Shown here one piece after another: positions 44,454-55,594 of a stretch of 64,000 nt of DNA; position 1 is the stretch's first letter, and each line of letters starts with the position of its first letter. The notes beneath the pieces are model-generated. The model saw only the letters and a list, made by a program, of their open reading frames with translations, did not search any database and was not told the origin of the DNA. A program made the translations under genes and the position numbers. Origin of the DNA: Dolomedes plantarius (lineage: Eukaryota; Arthropoda; Arachnida; Araneae; Dolomedidae). The stretch is taken from positions 20,548,631 through 20,612,630 of the forward strand of contig OU015501.1 of the NCBI GenBank assembly GCA_907164885.2, in the 5' to 3' direction.

Positions 44454-45640
44454 ATGCCTGAAGACACAGAATCCAAGCCACCAACTGTCCTGCTTACCTC
44501 AGCACTAATAAGGAACATACAAAACCAACAATCTTTAACGGCGATCCCCGACAACATCCAACTAAATGGTTAAAAGAATATCTGAGAGTGTCAAAGTTTA
44601 AGCAATGCGATGATACTCTATCTCTTGCCAACGTCTACTTTTTCCTAGATGGGACTGTCAAGATATGGTTTGAAAATAATGAGGACATTTTTATCTCGTC
44701 GAATGTCTTTGAGGCAGAGCTGAAAAAACTTTGGTGATACTCAGCTGTACATACGACGAGCAAAGGACCAGTTAAAATGTAGAGCTCAGAGGGCTGGCGA
44801 ACCAACCCAATCTTATATTCAAGATGTGTTGGGACTCTGTAATCAAGTATACCCGAACATGACGGAGGAAGACAAAGTGTACCACCTGCTGAAAGGAATA
44901 GCTGAAGATATGTACCAGTCATTACTAACAAAAGAAATAAAAACACAGATGATTTCATTAAATGGTGTCAGTACACCGAAGAAATGTAGCAAAAGAGAAT
45001 TGGGCGTCAGAAGTTCACTCGTCTGCCTAATGTCGTCCCAATCGCCGCCGTCGGACGAAGAACAGATTGATGTCCTTAATTCATAAAATCGTCCGTGAAG
45101 AAATTCAACGATACATTGCACCTCAAATAGAAGAGCCACAGGCCGGTCTGCAAGCTATTGAAGCCATTGTGAGAGGGAAGGTAGAAAAAAACTTTAGCTC
45201 CTCTATCTGGGGAAAGATTTGAAAGGACCACCCAGCTGCCGTACCATACCAGGACCATAACCGCCGCATCCAGTCAATGTATACAAAACCAAAACCTGTA
45301 TTAGAACATCTTACAGAAAAACAGACCTGTGGCGTACCACGGATAATCGTCCGGTCTGCTTTCACTTGGGTCGTCCAGGACATGTCGTGCGCTACTGCCG
45401 TGACCGAAAATCCCTACTCGACGCTACTCGCAGATACTATAGACATGAGGCTCCTCCTATTCCAGCTACAACCATGACGCCAAAGACACCAGCCGAGCAG
45501 CAGGAAGAACCCCAATCACCAAGTCCGTGCGAGGACGATCGCCGACCCGTCGTTATAGATCGCCATCTCCATATCGAAGATCCAGTCAGTCGCCCGGCCG
45601 CCGAGATAAGGAAAACTAGGCCATGCGACCTTCCTTGGAG
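44454..45640 (+). pseudogene. gag relic of Ty3/Gypsy element
   Basis: Structural capsid gene. Starts MPEDTESKPPTVLLTSALIR at 44454; after a frame break the capsid region shows FNGDP, KWLKEYL and LANVYFFLDGTVKIWFENN, then a plus-one frame with YPNMTEEDKVYHLLKGI. The zinc knuckle near 45352-45400 reads CFHLGRPGHVVRYC: the second Cys of the CX2CX4HX4C pattern is Leu. Arg/Pro/Ser-rich sequence follows to 45640. Several stops and frame shifts; not translatable as one protein. Confidence 0.88.
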
Positions 45641-45679
45641 GTGAGGCCGCTCCCCCTCAAAATCCTCCCGCCGCTACTA

Positions 45680-45985
45680 TGCAAGAAATTTTCTTGACGT
45701 TATCATTGACGAAAAACCTGTACGTGCACTCCTGGATTCTGAAGCTTCTTTTTCGGTAATCACAGAGAGATACCGGCGTCACCTGAAAAAAACTATGGTT
45801 AGGAAGTTACAGAACTTGTTTCTCAAAGTAGCCGATGGTAAACTATGTAAGCCCGGTAAGGACCTGTGTTCTTCGTATTACAATTGGAAATCTTACACAG
45901 CCTTTCGAGTTCACCGTTATGCTCAATGCAGCCATGAAGTCATTCTTGGTTGGGATTTCTTGAAGCGTCCCAAGCCATTATAGAC
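45680..45985 (+). pseudogene. aspartic protease relic of Ty3/Gypsy element
   Basis: Protease domain that would cut Gag-Pol. VIIDEKPVRALLDSEASFSV places the active-site triplet as Asp-Ser-Glu; retroviral-type proteases have Asp-Ser/Thr-Gly, so the Gly is lost. Downstream CSHEVILGWDFLK corresponds to the ILG(W/M)DFL motif at the end of the domain. Inactive. Confidence 0.85.
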
Positions 45986-46529
45986 TGTGGACAGAGGAAG
46001 TTCATATTTGATAAGATACTCCCTGAAGAACAGCCTCAAAAGAAATGGGGCGTATACGCTGTAGAAGATTGTTGATCCCTGCACACTCTACGGCAAAGAT
46101 ACAAGTATCCATTCCCTCCGTAGCGATGAGGATGTTGATGTTATCGTAGAAGGTAATAAGTGTATGTTAATGAGTCAGGAAGTTGTCATGCCCTCCTCGA
46201 TCATCAACATCTCAAATAAAAAGGGGTGAATTATGGATCGCTAATTCACTGAATAAAGCCCGAAGCATTCTGAAAGGTATGTGTATAGGCAATGCCGAGT
46301 CGATTAATCCTACCTGCATCAGTGCCCTATCTGAGATAGCCTCCGAAGATACCGCGAAAGAAAGTACAAGGTTAGTGGATTAAAGCAAGATGATAGCTCC
46401 GAATCTTAGAAATGAGCAGATGACTAGTCTATTGGGACTTTAAGGAAGTTTTTCAGTTACTTTCAATGAAAACTCTGAAGTTGATTGACACAAAATTCAT
46501 GGTCAAACACAAATTAATACCGCAGATCA

Positions 46530-47240
46530 CCCTCCTATTAGCCAGAGACCCTACAGAATATCACCTGCAGAACGCCGTATAATCCATGACGAAGTCGAAA
46601 AGAATGCTACGAAAGGGTGCATTCAGCCATCTGACAGCCCGTGGTCCTCTCCTGTCATTCTCGTGCGCAAGAAAGATAGTAGCTGGCGCTTTTGTGTAGA
46701 CTATCGACGTTTAAACAAGGTCACAAAGAAAGACGTTTATCCCTTACCGCGAATCGACGACACGTTGGATTTCTTGAAAGGAGCGAAGTTTTTCTCTTCC
46801 ATGGATCTCTATTCGGGATATTGGCAGATAGAGGTAGACGAAGCAGATCGGGAAAAAAACGGTATTCGTCACCCAGTGAAGGCTTATATGAGTTCAAGGT
46901 CTGCCGTTTGGACTTTGTAATGCTCCAGCAACTTTTGAGAGAACAATGGACAATTTACTGCGTCACCTTAAGTGGCAAATGTGCTTTGTGTTATTAAGAC
47001 GATATTGTGGTATTCTCTCAAACTTTTTTCGGACCACCTTAAAAGGCTGACCTGTGTCCTTAAATGCATTCAGGAAGCTGGCCTAATTCTGAATCCTAAG
47101 AAATGTCTGTTTAGTGCAAGGGAAATCAAGATCTTGGGCCATCTAGTATCCGGTGAAGGGCGTAAAACCCGATCCGGATAAAATAAGAGCAGTTCAAGAT
47201 TTTCCTACCCCAAAGAGCGTCCATCACGTCAGACTCTTTC
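46530..47240 (+). pseudogene. reverse transcriptase relic of Ty3/Gypsy element
   Basis: RPYRISPAERRIIHDEV at the start; SDSPWSSPVILVRKKDSSW; RFCVDYRRLNKVT; YPLPRIDDTLDFL; FFSSMDLYSGYWQIEV (first catalytic Asp present). After frame changes the catalytic tetrapeptide region reads Tyr, stop (TAA 46995-46997), Asp, Asp, IVVFS. Then LILNPKKCLFSAREIKILGH (thumb). The stop falls within the YxDD box itself. Confidence 0.93.
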
Positions 47241-47379
47241 TCGGACTGTGCTCCTACTACAGACGATTTATCAAAGGCTTCTGCTATCGAGCCCAGCCTC
47301 TCCAGATTTTACTAAAGGTGATTCCAAATTTATGTGGACCTCTACACAGGAAGAAGCTTTCAATGACTTAAAAGTCAGC

Positions 47380-47790
47380 GCTCATTTCTGAACCCATACT
47401 AGGTTTATTTGATGAAACAGCTCCCACTGAATTACACACTGACGCTAGTGGATATGGCATTGGTGCTGTGTTGGTCCAACAGCAACAGAACAAGGAAAAA
47501 GTCATAGCCTATGCATCTAGAACACTTTCAAAAGCCGAACGAAATTATTCAATAACGAAAGAGAGTGCCTTGCAGTCGTATGGGCTATTGTGAAGTACCG
47601 CCCTATTTGTTTGGAAAACCATTCACAATTGTGAGAGACCATCACGCGTTGTGTTGGTTAGCTAATTTAAAAGATCCTTCCGGGAAATTGGCAAGATGGG
47701 CTCTAAGACTCCAAGAATACGATATTTCTATGGTGTACAAAAGTGGAAAAAGACACAATGATGCCGATAGCCTTTCCAGAAACCCCATTG
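47380..47790 (+). pseudogene. RNase H relic of Ty3/Gypsy element
   Basis: [20 protein letters not shown] carries the first catalytic Asp; [17 protein letters not shown] ends with the region before the catalytic Glu (KESALQS-type sequence), and a frame shift follows. YLFGKPFTIVRDHHALCWL holds the DHHAL motif; KSGKRHNDADSLSR holds the NxxAD(x)LSR motif with the final Asp. Most motifs are readable; one frame shift. Confidence 0.9.
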
Positions 47791-47959
47791 ATGACCATGC
47801 CACTTCAGTAGATATCAGTGCCATTGGCCCCGGCATTGATTTAGCACGTGAGCAACGTAAGGATTCTGTGCTTTCTGAATACTTTGAGTCCGAGTCTTCC
47901 ACGAAGCCACAAAAGTCTGGCAAAGTAGACCTCGAGATAATCGACAGGATCTTGTGCAA

Positions 47960-48870
47960 GACAAATTTTGATCCTTCGGAAAGAGATGGTTACCAGTTAT
48001 TCCTAAGCATTTGCAGCTGGATATTCTTCGACATTTGCATGACGAACCACTGCCGGCCACTTGGGATTTGTGAAGACGTATGATAGAATACGTAAGATAT
48101 TTATTGGCCTAGGCTTTATCGAAGCGTACGCCACTATGTAATGCACTGTAAAGAATGTCAACGAAGAAAATCCGTTCCTCAAAAACCGCCTGGTCGTCTA
48201 ATTCCTATACCTCCCACAGAGGTACCTTTCCAGCGGTTGGGTAGGGATTTATTAGGAAGATTTCCAAAATCTAAGGCTGGTAACAATGGATCATCGTATG
48301 TACCGATTATTTGACTCGTTAGCCATAACAAAAGCTCTGCCAAACCGCTGAAGCACCCGAAGTTGCAAAATTCACTGTCGAAGAAATCATTTTGAAGCAT
48401 AGGGCGCCACGGACTATCATCACCGATAGAGGGCAAGTCTTTCAGTCGAAGCTAATTTCCGAAATTAACAGAACCTGCAATGTTGTCCACCGAATGACGA
48501 CCTCATACCATCCACAAACAAATGTCTGACTGAGCGACTTAGCAAAACTTTAGCCGATATGTTGTCTATGTATGTGGACATAGAACAGAAAAACTGGGAC
48601 ACAATACTAACATTTTTCACGTTTGCTTACAATACCACTCGACAAGATACCACTGATTCACACCTTTCTGCTTAGTGTATGGTCGAGAAGCCGAACAACA
48701 CTGGATACTATATTCCCGTATAGCCCTCATGGAACAGTGTCGGGTTGCCCGATCGAGTAATCACCCAGCCAGAAGAATCAAGGCAGCTAGCTCGAGTACG
48801 GACACTGGAAGCTCAAGAAAAGATTGACAGAAAAAAGATGACGCAAAGCACCCGAATAGTAAAATAGTTT
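47960..48870 (+). pseudogene. integrase relic of Ty3/Gypsy element
   Basis: HHCC zinc-binding region: HLHDEPL and, shifted, AGHLGFVK for the two His; CKECQRRK for the two Cys (about 48150). Core: first Asp in DYLTR (48303), second in IITDRGQVFQSKL (about 48423), third site Glu in LTERLSKTLADMLS (about 48530) after a lost Gly. Then FFTFAYNTTRQDTT and, further on, the basic C-terminal region. Six or more frame shifts. Confidence 0.88.
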
Positions 48871-49242
48871 GCCTGGAACCCTCGTATGGATTTTCAATCC
48901 CGTTCGTAAAGTAGGCCTATCAGAAAAAGCTCCTCAAAAGGTATTTCGGATCCATATCAAGTATAAGGCAGCTATCCGACTTACCTATGAAGTTCAAATT
49001 TTGATCCTATGTAAAAAGACGAAAAACACGAGATGGGGTGCATGTGTTACGCATGAAACCCTACTATGGATCGAATGCGCAAGAAACAGCCTTACAGGAA
49101 GATCCAACTACTCTTCAGGAGGAACCAGGGAATGCTGATAATAAGCATGATGATGCTAACCAGAAAGAGGAATATTCGGGTCCAGTAACGCGTTCCCGAA
49201 ACAAAAATAAGAAGTCATCTAACAGCGAGACGCTGTTCTTTT
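48871..49242 (+). pseudogene. 3' end of pol (post-integrase tail)
   Basis: Short frames reading PGTLVWIFNPVRKVGLSEK (the VW.F.P.RK.G.S.K pattern found after Gypsy integrases) and a hydrophilic tail SGPVTRSRNKNKKSSNSET before the polypurine tract. Broken by stops. Confidence 0.75.
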
Positions 49243-49255
49243 AAAGGTGGGATAA
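49243..49255 (+). promoter_or_regulatory. polypurine tract
   Basis: AAAGGTGGGATAA directly precedes the 3' LTR; primes plus-strand DNA synthesis in LTR elements. Confidence 0.8.
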
Positions 49256-49608
49256 TGTCATATTTACAATCGTTCTCAAGCAACGGCGTGGCCGAACGGC
49301 TAAAGCACTGGGATTAATTCAGAAGGTCGTCGGTTCGAACCTCGAGACGGACTGTCGAAAGTATTTCCTGTTCTTCTTAGTTAATTTATGTTCGCTTTCT
49401 CGAAGCTTTGGGAAAGTACCAAATATTTTAATTCTCTTAATTTAAATAATTCTAGAAAGTTATTTAGTGTATAAAAATGCTTCCCTCAAGTTGATGGGAA
49501 GTCAGTTAGGTTCCAGCTGGGTGCATGTTAATTCGCTTGCTGTGAATAAAAGTATCGTTTATCTAAATTGTGCTCTCTGTGTTAATCCCTCGATCCATCT
49601 ACGTGACA
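49256..49608 (+). repeat. 3' LTR of Ty3/Gypsy element
   Basis: Same start and end as the 5' LTR and the same length. Includes the tRNA-like segment at about 49278-49352 (A box TGGCCGAACGG, B box GGTTCGAACCT). Confidence 0.93.
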
Positions 49609-49630
49609 ATATGACAAACATGAATAAATA

Positions 49631-51135
49631 CCGGGTGATCCAAAAGTCAGGACGAACTTTAAAAATGAATAATTCGAAAACGAATAAAGAAAAAAAGATG
49701 CGGTTTGCACCAAACGGATGGAAAAGAAGCCGGGTTTTGTGTGGCAACGAAAATAAAATAGTTCTGTTGGCGACCAACAGATGGCGCTGTCGGATTTCTG
49801 ATATAGGCAATGCAAAGCAACAAACGATATAAAAAGGAGCAACTGCAGCAGGTAAGGGTAGTCGAAACTTATATGAATCGAAATGCTGTCCATAGTTGAG
49901 AAAGCCCTCTTAGTTAAACTGTATTATAAGAATTCGGAAAGTTCCATTGCGGCATTGCGAGCATATCGCTACATGAAGGGTATGCGAGATAGCAAAGGAC
50001 CAATAACGTCTTTTGCATTGAACAAAATGATGAAAAAATTTGAAGCTACAGGTTCTTTGGCGTCACGTCCAAGAAGTGGACGTAACGCCAGGGAGGACGT
50101 ACGTAACAGGAGTGTTGTACGTAAGTGTCTGGAGAGCACTGTGAATGACCCTGAAACGGTATCCCTACAAGTTGCGACATAACCAAGAACTGAAACCTCT
50201 TGACTTCGACTCTCGCCAAGATTTTGCGAATTTGGTATTCAATAAGATGGAAAAGCAACACGACTGGCTTCACACTGTGCTTTGGCAATGAAGCGCATTT
50301 CACATTCTCTGGCGCTGTTAACACCTACAATTGTCGAGTGTGGACCACAGAAAATCCACATGCATTTGATGAGGTACCCTTGCAACAGCCTAAAGTGACA
50401 GTCTGGTGTGGTTTCACTGCTGATTTCATAATTGGTCCATTTTTTTTCGAGGAAGTCACAAAGACGGCTTTCAAAACAGTTTCTGTCACTGGTCAGCGAT
50501 ATGCAGCACTGTTACAGAACAACATTATTCCCGAACTGCAAGCGCGACAGGCACTCCAAACAGTCACTTTTATGCAAGATGGAGCCCCACCTCATATTGC
50601 TCTGCCTGTGCAACGCCTGCAACGCTCAACATTTGGGGAGGATCGCATTATCAGTCGATGCTTTAATCACGCATGGCCTCCAAGATCTCCCAATCTGACA
50701 CCCTGTGACTTTTGGCTGTAGGGATTCTTGAAGTCAAAAGTGTACCGTGACCAACCGGCATCACTAGCAGCACTGAAAGATGCCATCCGCCAAAATGTGT
50801 GTGCCATAACGCAAGAAATGCTACTCAATGCTGTGAACGGTGTATTGACTCGTCTCACAGCGGTACTTTTGACTGATGGACAGCACATTGAACATTTACC
50901 GTAATTAATTGTAATTAAGCTGACTTGTAAACCATTTTTCATTTGTAGATCATCTTTTGGTGAAATAAAGATCAATAGCGTCATCTGTTGGTCGCCAACA
51001 GAACTATTTTTTTTTTCGCTGCCACACAAAACCCGGCTTCTTTTCCATCCGTTTGATGAAAACCGCATTTTGTTTTCCTTATTCGTTTTCGAATTATTCA
51101 ATTTTAAAGTTCGCCCTGACTTTTGGATCACCCGG
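49631..51135 (+). mobile_element. mariner-superfamily element with long inverted repeats
   Basis: 1505 bp between TA dinucleotides (49629-49630, 51136-51137). Inverted ends CCGGGTGATCCAAAAGTCAG, extending about 160 bp with few mismatches (landmarks AATAATTCGAAAACGAATAA, AAAAGAAGCCGGGTTTTGTG, TTGGCGACCAACAGATG). Inserted 18 bp beyond the Gypsy target duplication. Single transposase gene on the plus strand. Confidence 0.92.
49883..50904 (+). pseudogene. mariner-type transposase, nearly intact
   Basis: MLSIVEKALLVKLYYKN starts the first helix-turn-helix; FALNKMMKKFEATGSLASRP the second. A frame change occurs near 50170-50200; the catalytic half is then open from 50200 to 50721. First catalytic site reads FGNEAHFTF, where the family has Asp-Glu-Ala-His, so Asp has become Asn. 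Second: MQDGAPPHIA. Third: NLTPCDFWL, with 42 residues between the second and third Asp, longer than mariner's 34. A TAG follows directly (50719-50721), after which the same frame continues to LTDGQHIEHLP near 50900. It is a recently disabled copy. Confidence 0.88.
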
Positions 51136-51137
51136 TA

Positions 51138-51282
51138 TATCAACTAGAATTTTCTAGTTTCTAAAAATCATGTTTTTGACTTAGTGAGTTTCACCTTTAA
51201 CCCCACGTTATTTATTATATATTATAATATAATATTATATATATTATATATATATATTATATATATATATATAATATATTAT
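51138..51282. repeat. spacer and TA-rich array
   Basis: AACTAGAATTTTCTAGTTT palindrome at about 51142, then an interrupted TA array (51217-51282). Confidence 0.75.
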
Positions 51283-52476
51283 ACATTCATAGGAACTATT
51301 GAAAAGAAATAGCTCCTCCACATAGCCTCCGGAGGAAGTTCATATTTCTTAAATTTTAAATAAACAAACATATTACATAATGGATATATACACAGAAATA
51401 ATATAAATTTTTAACTATCATTATTAGTTTCTTTTCCTTCTCACACAAATAATTTCTTCGATTAGTATATTGTGAATTGTGAAAATTTGTACATGTTGTG
51501 CAAATAACCAAAGCAATATTCTAGAAAGCTTCATAAAGATACCTAGGAAAGAGTTTTAGATGTATCCTTATAAAGAGAAAATTTATAAAAATACCATTCT
51601 CTGAGAAATAGACTAAAACTACAGTTAATGAACGCATACACAGGACTGCAAAAAGCTTTGTATTTGCAGCAATGTAATCACCGTAGACAAACATGGTGAT
51701 TTTGTTATTTACTTCGAAAAGCTCAAATGAATGTTAGTCCAGTCAAACGGTGTTTTGGACAGGAAAAAAATATAGAAGTTTTTTTCGAACTGTTTCTTCT
51801 AGATGTATTTTGGGGTGCTGAATCCAAATTTCAACTTTGCCCCTTCCCAGGGATATGGTTTCACAATGAAAATCGCAAAAAAACCTCAAAATTTTCGTTT
51901 TTCTGTTTTTTGCCAAAAAATCATAAAACTATGCCCTTTTCGAGGTAGACATCCATATAAAAAATAAAGTACATTAAATTTTCTACAAACAGCACCCCTC
52001 AATTTTATTTTTTGGTTGAATGATTTTGCCGCTAGAGCACGCTGAAAAAAGGCCAACATTTCCTACTTTGTGGAAAGTCCAGTTTTCTCGTTAATTTTTC
52101 GCTTGTAACTCAAAAACTACGCTTGTAATTACAAACATCTTGGATTCTGCTAAAACTACATTAAATTCTCTACAAATTGCATACCTTAATTCCTTATTTT
52201 GGCCAAACCGTGTAGCCACTAGAGCGCGTTGAAATTTATTTCATATTACGCGAAACCGCTAAGTGAAGAACCTTTCACCCTAAATTCAGCAGAGACCTGT
52301 ATTATCACTCTTACTTATTAAAAACTATTTATTTGGTATTTATAATTACAATTAATGTAATTACTTATTAATTATATATCAATTTAATTACTACTTATTA
52401 ATTATGTCAACTTTTTGTCCAAAGTATGTTTGGGTATTCAGACACAAAATGCTTATAAAAGGGTTTCACAAAAACA

Positions 52477-52482
52477 TTTATT
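52477..52482 (-). terminator. polyadenylation signal for the element Z gene
   Basis: AATAAA on the minus strand about 190 bp past the inferred stop codon. Confidence 0.45.
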
Positions 52483-52672
52483 ATAAATTTTCATATTAAT
52501 TATCATCATTATATAGGTAGATAAATAAAAAAAGATGGACAGCTACAGTCTACGACGCTTAGCGGTTGAAGGTCCTGTTTGCTCTTCTGAAATATGGAAG
52601 GGAAACACGACATTATTAGCAATGATACTATCGAATGAATAGTTGCATATTTTTAGTATGAATGCAGTGAAT

Positions 52673-54197
52673 TCAATATTGTATACCTCTTTCATCTGCA
52701 ACCCTTGCTTGGCCTGTAGGCTCGCTGATGCGCTGTGAAGGCCCAGGGGTACGCTCTTCATCTAAAAAATGAAAGGAAACATAATGGTGTTAGGGAAGCT
52801 GCATGAGAATTTAATTAAATTAAAAGGTACTAGAGATGTGGAGAATTCAAATGTGTGCAGCAATGAAAATTACCTTGTTTTTTCGAAATGTGTTGGGCAT
52901 GAGGTGTGTCATCCACTTCGTCCAAATCCTGGTCATCATCAGCGAAATATTTTTCCAAATTGCTGCAATTTCCTTCACAGTTTTGGCAAATACGGGAGCA
53001 ATATAGGCCAGCCTTGTTATATCCACAATGCCCTTTGCAGTCTATCTTGAATTTGCTGGTAATGAGCTGCAGCAGTTTGTCTGGTGCAGGGGGCTTGAGG
53101 GTGTTGATGGGCTGAAGACCATATCTGTTCTTCATCCATCCCAACTGTGTAGGTTCTTTCACGAAGCTCAGCCATGCCTGAACTTGGAGATAGACTCTCA
53201 ATGAGTGCTGCCGTGCTGCAGCCTCTGTTGGGGGGAGAATGGCGATATTAGATGTCCCCTTAAACGCAGATGTTATGTACTGTCTATGTCGCAATTTGTT
53301 TTAAGGAGGTCATTTGTTTGCCACAAATGCCTAAAAAGCTCACGCTAGTTGGCCACACTATACGATGCAATAAAACCCCACCATCTATGACAAATGTGCA
53401 CTTTTCCAGCACTGTGTTTTCTATAGGTTTGAAGGCTTTGTAGAGATATGACTTAGTTCCCTTCCTCATGCCACTCTCATCAAACAAAGATAATGGGTAA
53501 GGACTCAGCTCGTACTTCAGTAATTCTTCCAATTCTTCTTCTGACTATTTGGCAATGGTCATTCTTTGAAACAGAGTGGTTGGGTTGATGGGAACTGTTT
53601 GACCGTGAATAATTACTGCGCACTTCATCATAGTGAGGGTGCTCACTCGATCGCTTCGTTTGAATTCAACAGATCTGAAATCATCCTCAACAATGCGGTC
53701 CATGCTCTGAGTACCCACTTCCCTGGCCAAGTGACAGTTGATCCTATTATCATCTCCAAGAAACCCTTTACTAATGGATATGTGTTCTGGAGTTTCTGAG
53801 AAAGGCGGGTGCTGCTCAAACCAATCCAACAGTTTCTTCATATCGTGACTGTCTGTTTTAATCCTTGAGTCTCGGCTATCAACATGCTGTTCTGAGGTAC
53901 TGAAATTAACTCCACAGTAGCCCTCCATTTCCTCACACACTTGTTGGAGTGAAGACATCCCCTGCGTCCATCTAGCTAAAATACTTGGAGTTACACCTCG
54001 TTGTCGAGTTAATCCACTATCACTTTTCATGTACTTCAATGAAATTCTGTTCAATAGTCTTGTCACTCCACGTGCTACTCCACAACTTATCAGTTCGGCG
54101 GGCAGTAAAAGGCCCATGTGAAGTGAAAGAGTTGAATTCTTCCAGTGGCATCGTATTCTTCAATTCGTCCATGTATTGGAGATAGAGTTGAGCACAT
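52673..54197 (-). pseudogene. uncharacterised repeat-associated protein with CXC-like Cys-rich segment
   Basis: Minus-strand gene filling the space between the arms of element Z. Read from 54197: YLQYMDELKN, TARRTDKLWSSTWSDKTIEQ; frame shift near 54050; SDSGLTRQRGVTPS, GVNFSTSEQHVDSRDSR, WFEQHPPFSETPEHISIS, INPTTLFQRMTIAK; an in-frame TAG near 53545; then ELSPYPLSLFDESGMRKGTK and VIDGGVLLHRIVW. After a break near 53290: LPPTEAAARQHSLRVYLQVQ, PPAPDKLLQLI and the Cys-rich CKGHCGYNKAGLYCSRICQN with CEGNCSN, tesmin/TSO1 CXC-like spacing, then an Asp/Glu tail. I recognise this as a multicopy uncharacterised invertebrate family but not its function. From memory, relatives have more residues before this N-terminus and a longer segment between the LLHR and LPPTE blocks. 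Confidence 0.75.
52762..52873 (-). other. candidate 112-bp intron in the element Z gene
   Basis: On the minus strand the donor AAG|GTAATTTTC (boundary at 52873) and acceptor TTTTTTAG|ATG (boundary at 52762). Joining them keeps a hydrophilic frame open to TGA at 52673-52675. Inferred from splice-site-like sequence only. Confidence 0.45.
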
Positions 54198-54593
54198 TGT
54201 AAGGTATACACAAGATTCGATTCACAAGAATCGAACTTTTGAGTGAATTAAAGAAGCTGCTTTAGATATGCTAATTTCGGCATACGCGCTTAGTATAAAT
54301 ACCACGCAGCGTCATTAATAAAAAGGGGAGGTTGTTAAGGTTGAAAAGGTGCTATCCTGCGCTAGTGCTTAGCGGGCCAGAAGTTTACATGGCAGTACTG
54401 CTGGTTTGACTTACTGTTCGTGAGTATAAAAATATATTGTTCTTGAAAGCTGTGTTTTACATTCCGTACAAGTAGTACGCATGCTTATTGCTGTAAAGCC
54501 AATTATATGTCCAACGAATTCAATAAACATTGTTTCATGTATAAACTGAATTTGTATAAAATACAAATAGAGTGCCCCCTAAGAATCTCTATA
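54198..54593 (+). repeat. 5' LTR of element W
   Basis: TGTAAGGTATACACAAG...GAATCTCTATA. Contains AGTATAAATACC (TATA box, about 54292) and GAGTATAAAAATA. Near-identical to the 3' LTR up to GTATAAACTG; its U5-side segment is about 40 bp shorter. The end is TA rather than the usual CA. Confidence 0.88.
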
Positions 54594-54594
54594 C

Positions 54595-54606
54595 TGGCGC
54601 CCGAAA
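54595..54606 (+). promoter_or_regulatory. primer binding site (Lys tRNA type)
   Basis: TGGCGCCCGAAA, one base after the LTR, matches the start of the known tRNA-Lys primer site TGGCGCCCGAA. Confidence 0.85.
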
Positions 54607-54727
54607 TTATATATACCCTGGTAGTTAGCGTTAAATTTGTAACGAACAACATAATTCAAATTAAAAACTGTGTACTGTGTACTTATATTGATAAAATTGT
54701 TGCAAGTACTTATATACTATTTAAAAA

Positions 54728-55594
54728 ATGAGTGTTGTAGAACAAAATCCTGCTGGAAATTTTCCTCGGGTAATTATGGTTCAGCATTTTGCGCCATTCG
54801 AAGCCATCTTCAATGGCGGCCCCTCAAGCCAATTCCTAAAGAAAATTGAGCATTACTTTCAGCAACAATGCACCCCAGAGGGGGATAAACTTAAAATTGC
54901 TCTAGCCGCTTTAAGAGGTAGTGCATATCAGTGGTACACGTGTATGCAAAGCAGTAATCTGATTTTTGACTATTCGTCATTCAAGCAACAGTTTCTTAGC
55001 GTTTTTCCAAAGACCTTTAATCAAAGTGAAATTGAAGCGGAAATTTATTCGCTAAGGCAACGTGAAGGTCAGTCTGCGTTAGATTTTGCTATGGAAAAGA
55101 TTTCCAAGTGTGAGGAATATTTAGAAGGGGTAACGGAAGCGGTAATCTTAAAAATAGTTATCCAACGTTTGAAGCCAAGTGTTCAAGATTTTTTAGATAA
55201 TCAAACAATTACAAGCAAGGTTACCCTCCTTCAAGCTTTAGCTAAACATGACAATAGGCATTTCTTCGCTACCCCGTACCGTCATTCAGGTACGAGAAGT
55301 TTTATACAGCCGCGCCAAAATTTTTCGCGAGTTTCAAACCAGCAGCGTAAGCAGTACCGCAGGCAAAATAATAGAAGCGCACGGCGTTATAATGAAATTA
55401 GTGCTCTTAAAGTAAATAATATGGAAGCACCTTGCTTGCACTGGCAAGTTGATTCACATATGGTTCAACCTGTTGAAACTGTTTGGTCAAATGTATTATT
55501 TTGTCCGAGCAGTAATCATTATTTTGAGAATAGTGAAAGTCAGGGTATTTTTTGGCTTATAAAGAAAGTGAGTCTAGCTGGAATGATGCGGTAA
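54728..55594 (+). CDS. gag-like capsid protein of element W (288 aa)
   Basis: Intact frame from an ATG (54728) 122 bp after the primer site. The capsid-type region spans roughly residues 20-190: FEAIFNGGPSSQFLKKIEHY, KIALAALRGSAYQWYT, FKQQFLSVF, and AEIYSLRQREGQSALDFAME, the Ty3/Gypsy Gag pattern in which short helices precede W and a QxxxESxxDF-type stretch. A basic stretch (RKQYRRQNNRSARR) follows near residues 215-230; no CCHC zinc knuckle is present. The frame runs into the next one by a one-base step at a run of six T (55548-55553); whether programmed or an indel is not decidable here. Confidence 0.88.
   Translation: MSVVEQNPAGNFPRVIMVQHFAPFEAIFNGGPSSQFLKKIEHYFQQQCTPEGDKLKIALAALRGSAYQWYTCMQSSNLIFDYSSFKQQFLSVFPKTFNQSEIEAEIYSLRQREGQSALDFAMEKISKCEEYLEGVTEAVILKIVIQRLKPSVQDFLDNQTITSKVTLLQALAKHDNRHFFATPYRHSGTRSFIQPRQNFSRVSNQQRKQYRRQNNRSARRYNEISALKVNNMEAPCLHWQVDSHMVQPVETVWSNVLFCPSSNHYFENSESQGIFWLIKKVSLAGMMR

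Larger units (their letters stand above)
43987..49608 (+). mobile_element. Ty3/Gypsy LTR retrotransposon, complete structure, decayed
   Basis: Two 353-bp LTRs (43987-44339, 49256-49608), both starting TGTCATA and ending GTGACA, flanked by the 4-bp duplication ATAT (43983-43986, 49609-49612). Between them lie a primer-binding-site candidate, gag, protease, reverse transcriptase, RNase H and integrase in Ty3/Gypsy order (integrase last), and a polypurine tract at 49243-49255. No envelope-like frame. Reading frames are broken many times, so the element is dead. Confidence 0.95.

Noticed and set aside
52830..54211. Host single-copy gene interpretation of the CXC-type gene
   Set aside because: It lies between long inverted arms, is broken by a stop and frame shifts, and belongs to a family I recall as multicopy, so a mobile-element gene is the better reading.
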